Shown: piece after piece, positions 57,500-64,000 of the stretch
How positions within the stretch are numbered: the first letter of the stretch is position 1
Layout: each line of letters starts with the position of its first letter
NCBI GenBank assembly: GCA_020248405.1
Contig: JADCHQ010000011.1
Location: forward strand, 62,001-126,000
Origin: Rhodocyclaceae bacterium
GTDB taxonomy: Bacteria > Pseudomonadota > Gammaproteobacteria > Burkholderiales > Ga0077523
DNA length: 64,000 nt
Direction: 5' to 3'
Translations under genes and position numbers: made by a program
Notes under the pieces: model-generated
What the model was told of the DNA's origin: nothing
The model's database searches: none
What the model saw: only the letters and a program-made list of their open reading frames with translations

Positions 57500-57859
57500 A
57501 TGAAGCACATCAACTGGGACAACATTCCCTTCGAACAGATCAATCCGCACTTCAAGCGCAAGCTCGCCTGGGACGGCCAGGTGATGATCGCCCGCACCGA
57601 CGTGGAAGGCGGCTACGTGGTGCCGCTGCACAAACACCCCAACGAACAGGTCACCTGGGTGATGAGCGGCAAGTGGCGGTTCCATCTTGAAGGCAAGGTG
57701 GTGGACGTGGGCCCCGGCGAGATGATCTTCATCCCGGGCAACGTGGAACATCGGGTCGAAGCCCTTGAAACGCTGGTGGCCTACGACATCTTTACGCCGC
57801 CTCGCCAAGATTGGCTCACGGGGGCGGATGCCTACCTGAGGGATACGGCCAGCGCCTGA
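57500..57859 (+). CDS. Cupin-domain protein
   Basis: 119 aa. Single cupin barrel with the metal-type motif 1 VVPLHKHPNEQVTWVMSGKW (His, His, Glu) and motif 2 PGEMIFIPGNVEHRVEAL (His). Such small cupins act as metal-dependent dioxygenases, isomerases or sensors; no specific activity can be named. Cytoplasmic. Confidence 0.88.
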   Translation: MKHINWDNIPFEQINPHFKRKLAWDGQVMIARTDVEGGYVVPLHKHPNEQVTWVMSGKWRFHLEGKVVDVGPGEMIFIPGNVEHRVEALETLVAYDIFTPPRQDWLTGADAYLRDTASA

Positions 57860-57930
57860 TCCTGGCCGGTCGGCACCGGCCGGCCGAGGGGTGCGCCCTG
57901 CAGCCTTGAGCGAGGGACCCGCCCCACCGC

Positions 57931-59979
57931 TCAGCCAGTGATACCCACGGCGCCGAGAACGAAAGCCCAGGTGAAGGCGATCTCACGCAGGAAATCGTAG
58001 CGCCCCGAGGCACCGCCGTGCCCGGCATCCATGTTGACACGCAGCAGCAGCGGGTTTGCGTCGGTCTTTAGGGCGCGCAACTTGGCCACATACTTGGCGG
58101 GCTCCCAATACATCACCTGACTGTCGTTTAGAGACGTCTCCACCAGCATCAGCGGGTAACGCCGCGCACCCAGGTTGTCATAGGGGGACCAGGCGCGCAT
58201 GCGGGCGTAGTCGCGAGGCAGTTTGGGATTTCCCCATTCCTCGAACTCGCCGGTGGTGAGGGGCAGGGTTTCGTCCAGCATGGTGTTGAGCACGTCCACG
58301 AAGGGCACTTCCATCACCACCGCGCGAAACAGGTCGGGGCGCAGATTGCTCACCGCTCCCATGAGTAACCCGCCTGCGCTGCCACCCTCGGCCACCAGCC
58401 GCTGAGGCTCGGTCCATCCGCCATCCACCAGATGCTCGGCGCAGGCGATGAAGTCGGTGAAGGTGTTCATCTTGTGGGCCATGCGGCCCTTATCGTGCCA
58501 GCGCTTGCCCATCTCCCCGCCGCCGCGCACGTGAGCCAGGGCGAAGACCACGCCGCGATCCAGCAACGACAGCCGCGCGGCGCTGAAGGTGACCATCTCC
58601 GGAAATCCGTAGGCGCCGTAACCCGATAACAGCAACGGCGCCGGACCGTCGCCACGCCGATCGCGGCGCCACACCAGCGACACGGGCACGGCAGTGCCGT
58701 CAGCAGCCGTGGCACTTGTGAGGACGGACTCGTACTGCCCAGGATCGTAGCCGCCCAGCACTTCCTGCTGCTTGAGCAGCGTTCGGGCGCGGGTGTCCAT
58801 GTGATAGTCGTACACCGCCTCGGGCGTAACGAAGCTCTCGTAACCAAATCGCAGGATATCGGTGTCGAATTCGGGATTGGCGCCTGCATACACGGTGTAG
58901 GCGGGCTCGGGGAATCCGATCTCGTGGCGCTCGCCGTCTGCGAAGCGCACCACCGCAAGCCGCGGAAACCCGTCACGGCGCTCGTGCAGCACGTAGTGAC
59001 GTGCGAACAGGTCCAAACCTTCCAGCATCACCGCCTCGCGGTGCGGCACCACTTCCTCCCACAGCGTTTCTTCGAACCTCTCCACCGGCGCGCGCACCAG
59101 GCGGAAATTGCGGCCGCGGTCGTTGGTCACCACGTAGAAGTGGCCGCCATGATGATCCAGGTAGTACTCATGGTCCTGCCGACGCGGCAGCGCCAGCACA
59201 GGCACCCCGGACGGGCGGTTCGCCGGCAGGAAGCGCACCTCGGAGGTGGTGGCGCTGTGGGAATGGATGAATACAAAACCACGCGAGCGTGACAACTCCA
59301 CGCTCACGCTGAAGCGGGCATCCATCTCCTCGAACAGCAATTCAGGGCCCAGGGCATCCAGCGGCTGGCGCCACAACCGGCTGGCGCGCTTGGTGTCGTC
59401 CTCGGTGACGTAGAACAACGTGCCGCCATCGGCGCTCCAGGCCACGGATCGCGCTCGCGGCACCTCCAGGGGCAGCAGGCGCCCCGAATCCAGGTTCTTC
59501 ACCCGCAGGGTGTATTCCCGATAACCGGTGAAGTCGGTCGAGAAGGCCAGCAAACGCCCATCGGGGCTTGGTTCGAACGCCCCGAGGGCGAAGAATTTTC
59601 GGCCTCGTGCCAGGCGGTTGCCGTCCAGCAGCACCTGCTCAGGCGCGTGCATGCTGCCGGGGCGCCTGCAGTGGATGGCGTACTGGCGCCCCGCCACGGT
59701 GCGCGAGTAGTACAACCAGCCTCCCTCGCGCACCGGTACACCCATATCGGTTTGCTTGATGCGGCCGAGCATCTCGCGGTAGAGCGTGCCTTGCAGCCGC
59801 CGGCTTGGCGCCATCATGGCTTGCGTGTAAGCGTTCTCCGCCTCCAGATAAGCGAGCACCTCCGGGTCATCGCGGTGGCGCAGCCAGTGGTAATCGTCCA
59901 CACGGGTCTCGCCGTGGATTTCAGTCACGTGGGGCCGGCGTGCGGCAACCGGCGGCAGGGGCGGGAGGGAAGCAGGCAT
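57931..59979 (-). CDS. ptrB: Oligopeptidase B (S9A family)
   Basis: 682 aa from ATG 59979. Serine peptidase cutting short peptides after Arg or Lys. An N-terminal seven-bladed propeller (about 70-400) restricts access; the catalytic domain has the nucleophile in AEGGSAGGLLMGAVSN, the Asp in ETSLNDSQVMYWEP, and the His in NMDAGHGGASGRYD. VDDYHWLRHRDDPEVLAYLE at the N-terminus is typical of the family. Length is normal. It begins 2 bp after the stop of the beta-barrel gene. Confidence 0.95.
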   Translation of the reverse strand: MPASLPPLPPVAARRPHVTEIHGETRVDDYHWLRHRDDPEVLAYLEAENAYTQAMMAPSRRLQGTLYREMLGRIKQTDMGVPVREGGWLYYSRTVAGRQYAIHCRRPGSMHAPEQVLLDGNRLARGRKFFALGAFEPSPDGRLLAFSTDFTGYREYTLRVKNLDSGRLLPLEVPRARSVAWSADGGTLFYVTEDDTKRASRLWRQPLDALGPELLFEEMDARFSVSVELSRSRGFVFIHSHSATTSEVRFLPANRPSGVPVLALPRRQDHEYYLDHHGGHFYVVTNDRGRNFRLVRAPVERFEETLWEEVVPHREAVMLEGLDLFARHYVLHERRDGFPRLAVVRFADGERHEIGFPEPAYTVYAGANPEFDTDILRFGYESFVTPEAVYDYHMDTRARTLLKQQEVLGGYDPGQYESVLTSATAADGTAVPVSLVWRRDRRGDGPAPLLLSGYGAYGFPEMVTFSAARLSLLDRGVVFALAHVRGGGEMGKRWHDKGRMAHKMNTFTDFIACAEHLVDGGWTEPQRLVAEGGSAGGLLMGAVSNLRPDLFRAVVMEVPFVDVLNTMLDETLPLTTGEFEEWGNPKLPRDYARMRAWSPYDNLGARRYPLMLVETSLNDSQVMYWEPAKYVAKLRALKTDANPLLLRVNMDAGHGGASGRYDFLREIAFTWAFVLGAVGITG

Positions 59980-59981
59980 AT

Positions 59982-60674
59982 TCAAAAAAACGGTCTGGAG
60001 ATGAGTCGAAAACCCAAGGTTACCCATTCGGTGCGGTGGGGCCCGTTGAGCTGGAAGCCGTAAGTGGAATCGATCTGCACCCGCTCGGGCACCAGCCAGA
60101 GGCGGAAACCCAGTTGCGAGAACCGGTCGAAACCCGTGGCCCCGTAGGCCTCCGTGGCAATCATGAATCGCGGCGTGAGATAAATCTCGGCACCAATGCC
60201 GTATGACAGGCCACGGCGGCGGTCATCGCGGCTGTCGATGCCACCGGCATTGAACAGCAGCACCAACCGGTCATCGGCAAAGGACCTGGACACCGGCACG
60301 TAGAAATAATAATTGCCCCAGAGGTTTTGCCGAACGTTGATGTCGGCGTGGCGGATGGCACCCGCCGCGACCCCCCAGCCCCAAGCGTTGGTCTCCAGGG
60401 GCCGCGCCAGCACCTTCGCCTGGAACTGATAGTCGGCGTGGTCGCGCGCGCCCGAACCACCGAACAGTGCTCCGCCGCCCGCGGTGAGTTCCACCCCGAA
60501 GGGGTTGCAGGCCGGCAGCGCCCACCATTCCTGGCCGCCAGGCGTGTGCTTGACCCACGATTCCACCTGGCAGGCACCGCGATCCACCACCCGCGCGTCG
60601 TCCACGATGAAAGGCCGGGCTGCCAGCAGGGGCAGCGGCAGGCAGCACAACAGCACGGCGGCAAGGCGGCGCAT
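59982..60674 (-). CDS. Hypothetical outer-membrane beta-barrel protein
   Basis: 230 aa. Signal peptide of 18 residues (LLCCLPLPLLAA). The mature chain is rich in alternating strands (NYYFYVPVSRSFADDRLVLL, SYGIGAEIYLTPRFMIATEA) and ends in FRLISRPFF with C-terminal Phe, the outer-membrane barrel signature. One pair of cysteines (ACQVES, PACNPFG). No family recognised. Cotranscribed with ptrB (2-bp gap). Confidence 0.75.
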   Translation of the reverse strand: MRRLAAVLLCCLPLPLLAARPFIVDDARVVDRGACQVESWVKHTPGGQEWWALPACNPFGVELTAGGGALFGGSGARDHADYQFQAKVLARPLETNAWGWGVAAGAIRHADINVRQNLWGNYYFYVPVSRSFADDRLVLLFNAGGIDSRDDRRRGLSYGIGAEIYLTPRFMIATEAYGATGFDRFSQLGFRLWLVPERVQIDSTYGFQLNGPHRTEWVTLGFRLISRPFF

Positions 60675-60791
60675 GAACGCAAGGCGACAGTGAGGCGGGC
60701 GCGCGAGAATACCTCAGCCGCATGGCGGCAGATCGTGCCCCGCGCTAGAATCGCGCGCCCTGCGGTGTTCCTGATGGCGGTTTCCGAAGCG

Positions 60792-60983
60792 ATGGAAAAA
60801 TACGAGTCCGATGTCACCCTGTTTCTGCAGCAGTTCCTGAAGGACCATCCTGAGGTCCCGGAGAAACAGCGGCGTGCGCGTGCCACGTGGTGGGACAAAC
60901 CCTACGATGCCCAGCAACGGCAGGATTTTGAAGCCGCGCGCGTACCCAAGAAACCCTACGAGTATTACAGCGATAACCCCTGA
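60792..60983 (+). CDS. DUF3460 family protein
   Basis: 63 aa from ATG 60792; an in-frame ATG at 60774 adds six residues. Small, charged cytoplasmic protein with the family pattern YESDVTLFLQQFLKDHPEVP, RRARATWWDKP and KKPYEYYSD. DUF3460 occurs chiefly in betaproteobacteria and has no known function. Confidence 0.87.
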   Translation: MEKYESDVTLFLQQFLKDHPEVPEKQRRARATWWDKPYDAQQRQDFEAARVPKKPYEYYSDNP

Positions 60984-61028
60984 CGGTGCCGTGAGCGCAC
61001 CGCGTCCCGGCCAACGGAGGTCGCCCCC

Positions 61029-62489
61029 ATGAAACGTTCTCTCGTCGCAGCCTCGCTGCTGTGCCTGCTCGCCCTGCCCGCCCGGGCCGGTTGGGAAGAG
61101 GCCGTGGCGGCCTACAACAACGGCGACTACGCCACCGCCGCGCGCGAATTCCGCCCCTTTGCCGAACAGGGTCAGGTAACTGCCCAATACATCCTCGGCT
61201 GGATCTACCAGACCGGTGAGGGCGTGTCCCAGGATCTGGCCGAAGCCGCCAAGTGGTACCGCCGCGCGGCCGACAAGGGCAACGCCGACGCGCAACTGGC
61301 GCTCGGCTCCCTCTACGCCGCCGGCGCCGGCGTGAAGCGCGACGACGCCGAGGCAGCGAAGCTGTTCCGCAAGGCTGCCGAGCAGGGCAAGGCGAACGCG
61401 CAATACATGCTTGGCTACATGCTCTCCGCCGGCGAGGGGGTGGCCAGGAACGAAGCCGAGAGCCTGGTGTGGTACCGCAAGGCCGCAGAGCAGGGCCTGC
61501 CCGATGCCCAGTACGCCCTGGGCCTGGGGCTCGCCTTCGGCAAGGGTGCCACTCGCGACGAGCAGGAAGCCAACGGCTGGTATCGCAAGGCCGCCGAGCA
61601 GGGCCATGTGGAATCGGCCTATCTGCTTGGCTGGAACTACGAGCGGGGCGTGGGCACCATCCCGAGTTACGAGGAGGCCGCCAAGTGGTATCGCAAGGCC
61701 GCCGACAAGGGCAACGTGGAAGCCCAGTTCCAACTGGCCACCCTTTACCGCGACGGCCGCGGCGTGGCGCGCGACGACGCCCAGGCCATGGCGCTGTTTC
61801 GCAAGGCCGCCGAAAAGGACTACGCCTACACCACCGCGGCCGTGGATGAATTCCTCAGGAATGGGCGTCCCCAGGCAGGCTTCGAGTTGGCGGATGTCTG
61901 GCTCGCCCGGCATCCCGAAGACGTGCAGTTGCTGCTGGTGGTGAGCTTCGCTGCCATCACCGAGGCGCGCGCCGACCCCGCCAAGTACGGCGCCTTGGCA
62001 CGCCGCTACGGCGATGCCACCCTGGCGCTCATCGAGGGTGGCAAGCGGCCCGCTACCATGACGGAGACCGAGTGGTCAGAGTACCGCGACCGCTGGCAGC
62101 CGCAGTTGCAGATCCAGTTGGGCACCCTCGCTTCCAAGGTCGGCAGCAGCGATGAGGCCCGCACGCGCTTCCAGAAGGCCACGACCCTCAACCCGAAGGA
62201 AGCCTATGGCTGGTATCTGCTTGGGCAAACGTACTTCGCGGAGTACGAAAAGCTCAATGCCGCAAGCAAGGCCCTGGAGGGCAGCGCCAAGAGCGAAGCA
62301 GTGGCCAAGGCCTTCTCGAAGCTCGACCAGGTGATCGAATCCTATGCGCGCACAGTGGCGCTGGCGGAGGGTAAGGACAACCTCAAGGACTTGTACGCCC
62401 CGGTGCTAAAAGATCTCACCAACGTGTACGAATTTCGCAACGGCTCCAGGACCGGTCTCGAACAGCTGATCGCCAGATACCGCTCCTGA
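61029..62489 (+). CDS. Exported Sel1-repeat (TPR-like) protein
   Basis: 486 aa. Signal peptide 1-20 (LLCLLALPARAG). About seven Sel1-like repeats of 36 residues each cover residues 35-275 (GWIYQTGEGVSQDLAEAAKW, GYMLSAGEGVARNEAESLVW, TLYRDGRGVARDDAQAMALF). A helical C-terminal part with further TPR-like helices follows (TTLNPKEAYGWYLLGQTYFA). Such repeat solenoids scaffold protein interactions, here in the periplasm. AACGGAGG precedes the start. Confidence 0.9.
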   Translation: MKRSLVAASLLCLLALPARAGWEEAVAAYNNGDYATAAREFRPFAEQGQVTAQYILGWIYQTGEGVSQDLAEAAKWYRRAADKGNADAQLALGSLYAAGAGVKRDDAEAAKLFRKAAEQGKANAQYMLGYMLSAGEGVARNEAESLVWYRKAAEQGLPDAQYALGLGLAFGKGATRDEQEANGWYRKAAEQGHVESAYLLGWNYERGVGTIPSYEEAAKWYRKAADKGNVEAQFQLATLYRDGRGVARDDAQAMALFRKAAEKDYAYTTAAVDEFLRNGRPQAGFELADVWLARHPEDVQLLLVVSFAAITEARADPAKYGALARRYGDATLALIEGGKRPATMTETEWSEYRDRWQPQLQIQLGTLASKVGSSDEARTRFQKATTLNPKEAYGWYLLGQTYFAEYEKLNAASKALEGSAKSEAVAKAFSKLDQVIESYARTVALAEGKDNLKDLYAPVLKDLTNVYEFRNGSRTGLEQLIARYRS

Positions 62490-62575
62490 CGGGCTTCGGT
62501 GCACGGCGTGCCTTCGCCGCTCTTCCCGGTGCGCACTGGGACCCTGGCGGCTTGCACATTCCCATGGCTGCTGCT

Positions 62576-63373
62576 TCAGGGTTTGGCGTTTCGGTGCCCC
62601 TTTGACTCGGGTTTCACGGCTGCCGACGCCTTCGGTGGGGCTACCAAGGGCTTGGTGGCAGGTGCGGCCTTGGGAGTTGCTGCCTCCCGCGGCGCGGTCC
62701 GCGCTGAATGGGCGGGCGCGGCGAGTTCGTCGGAACTCTTCAAGCCTGGCGGTTTCTGGCTCGCCGCGCCCCTTGCCGGCGCTGGCTGGTCCAGGGACGG
62801 CGGCACGCCTTCCGCTGCCTCGATTTCCACGTCGATGGCAAAAATGGCTTCCCGGTTTGGAAATCGGCCACACTCCAGCCGCATGAGGCCCTGGGGACCC
62901 TTCCAGGTACGCAAGCGCCTCTCCAGCCCTTCCTCGGTACGCGACTGAAACCCCGACGGCTGTCCGTAGCGGGCCACCAACGCATCCAGTACCCCGCGGC
63001 ATCCAGGAAAGCGGCGCTCGATGCTCTCGGGCGTGAAGCCCTTGGAATCACGATCCAGACCGAGCGTGACCCGCACCGTGCGCCCCCGCTCGAGGGTAAG
63101 GGCCAGGGAGGTGACCTCCGCACGGGTATCCTCCGGTGCGAGGCGCACCACATAGCGCCCGTCACCCTCGCGAAGCGCCTCGTCGAAGCGACCCTCCGCA
63201 TCTTCGGGCAGCAGCACACTGCCGGTGGCCCGTTGCCAGAACTCATGAACCGATGCCGGAAACAGCTCGCGCAGGCGGCGCGCCTCTGTTTCCAGGGAAA
63301 GGCCCCCGTAGTCAAAGGCCCGCGCAGGCATGGCGACCAACAGGCACAGAAGCAGGTAGTAGCGGTGCAACAT
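62576..63373 (-). CDS. Hypothetical exported protein
   Basis: 265 aa. Signal peptide 1-19 (LLLCLLVAMPARAF). The globular part (20-185) has FDYGGLSLETEARRLRELFP, VTSLALTLERGRTVRVTLG and one Cys pair (PGCRGVL, RLECGRF). The last 75 residues are Ala/Pro/Lys-rich and probably disordered. No family recognised. Convergent with the Sel1-repeat gene and divergent from the SRAP gene. Confidence 0.8.
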   Translation of the reverse strand: MLHRYYLLLCLLVAMPARAFDYGGLSLETEARRLRELFPASVHEFWQRATGSVLLPEDAEGRFDEALREGDGRYVVRLAPEDTRAEVTSLALTLERGRTVRVTLGLDRDSKGFTPESIERRFPGCRGVLDALVARYGQPSGFQSRTEEGLERRLRTWKGPQGLMRLECGRFPNREAIFAIDVEIEAAEGVPPSLDQPAPARGAASQKPPGLKSSDELAAPAHSARTAPREAATPKAAPATKPLVAPPKASAAVKPESKGHRNAKP

Positions 63374-63422
63374 CGCTCAGGGAAAGTGGGAAAGGCCTGG
63401 GTACGCACTATAAACTGACCGC

Positions 63423-64000
63423 ATGTGCGGCCGGTATTGCCTCGATGAAAATCCCCAGGCGCTGGTGCAGCGCTTTGCGCTCGCGGCCGTGCCGCGCTAC
63501 CAGCCGCGCTGGAACATCGCCCCCGGCACCTTGGTCCTGGCCATCCATGCCGGCGACGCGGGCCGCGTGGGCGAAGCCATGACCTGGGGCCTGGCGCCAC
63601 AGTGGGCGCGAGGCGCGGGCCGCCTCCCCCAGCCCATCAACGCCCGCGCCGAAACCCTCGCCCAGCGCCCCATGTTCCGGGCTGCGTTGCACCGCCATCG
63701 CTGTATCCTGCCCGCCTCGGGGTTCTACGAATGGCAGACCCTGCCCGGCGTTGGCGGCGCGCGGCCACGCAAACAGCCCTGGTACGTGCACCCTTCAGGC
63801 CTTGGGGTGTTTGCGCTGGCAGGGCTGTTCGAACCCGGCGAGGCGGGTGAACCGGCCAGTTGCTGCATCGTCACCACCGATGCCAACCCCGCCATGGCCC
63901 CGATCCACGACCGCATGCCAGTGCTGCTCGATGACGGGGCGGTGCAATGCTGGCTTGATCCAGGCGCCGATGCCCGCGAGGTCGCCGCGCTGCTGCACCC
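63423..64000 (+). CDS. SRAP family protein (YedK/HMCES), 3' truncated by window edge
   Basis: 192 codons visible. SRAP proteins crosslink to abasic sites in single-stranded DNA through the mature N-terminal cysteine. Cys2 (MCGRYCLDE), the Asn in PINARAETL, the Glu in SGFYEWQ and the His in PIHDRMPV are all present, so the active site is complete. The normal length is about 220 residues, so only the C-terminus is missing. The start is ATG 63423. Confidence 0.93.
   Translation, partial: MCGRYCLDENPQALVQRFALAAVPRYQPRWNIAPGTLVLAIHAGDAGRVGEAMTWGLAPQWARGAGRLPQPINARAETLAQRPMFRAALHRHRCILPASGFYEWQTLPGVGGARPRKQPWYVHPSGLGVFALAGLFEPGEAGEPASCCIVTTDANPAMAPIHDRMPVLLDDGAVQCWLDPGADAREVAALLH

Overview
The window looks like a chromosomal segment of a GC-rich, flagellated betaproteobacterium. 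The evidence is a DUF3460 protein (a family known mainly from betaproteobacteria), the gene order ftsK-lolA-rarA-serS, lysC followed by tRNA-Ser, and a flhB-flhA-flhF-flhG-fliA-motC-motD cluster. About 60 protein genes, three tRNAs, several promoters and terminators and one transposase remnant are supported. I see no phage, no CRISPR array, no rRNA and no intact insertion sequence.

Layout. 0-2.1 kb: a ThDP-dependent enzyme cut by the left edge, behind a GntR/FCD regulator that probably controls itself. 2.2-3.9 kb: tRNA-Arg(ACG), tRNA-Ser(GCT) and aspartokinase. 4.1-8.2 kb: exported MORN-repeat and ankyrin-repeat proteins, then a PQQ alcohol dehydrogenase followed by a dihaem cytochrome c, together a plausible periplasmic oxidation chain. 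8.3-13.7 kb: a sugar-acid catabolic island (hydrolase, RraA-like protein, DgoK, DgoA, and convergent gabD and an SDR). 13.7-15.2 kb: a non-conserved patch with a DUF3313 lipoprotein, an IS5-type transposase remnant and a 27-bp repeat in inverted orientation. 15.2-29.3 kb: housekeeping genes (mlaA, SirB1-like, rhlE, uup, a cysteine-free peroxiredoxin homologue, tRNA-Arg(CCT), serS, rarA, lolA, ftsK, trxB). 29.3-35.8 kb: small metabolic genes, many carrying export signals, including a secreted cyclase, a DUF1924 cytochrome, an exported RraA-like protein and a Tat-type intradiol dioxygenase.

35.9-51.8 kb is a flagellar and motility region: flgBCDEFG, a diguanylate cyclase, flgA-flgM-flgN, motCD, fliA, flhG, flhF, flhA, flhB. 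Candidate sigma-54 promoters precede flgB and flgA, and candidate sigma-28 promoters precede flgM and motC. This points to a Pseudomonas- or Vibrio-like tiered hierarchy, although FlhG lacks a normal P-loop lysine and FlhB has NPTE instead of NPTH. 51.9-64 kb is mixed: a beta-barrel protein, cytochrome b561 with two YceI proteins, a DMT transporter, an unknown protein with a good promoter, a cupin, oligopeptidase B, a Sel1-repeat protein and a SRAP protein cut by the right edge.

The best candidates for something undescribed are the exported RraA-like plus Tat-type intradiol dioxygenase pair at 34.2-35.6 kb, the FlhB NPTE variant, and the cysteine-free peroxiredoxin homologue.
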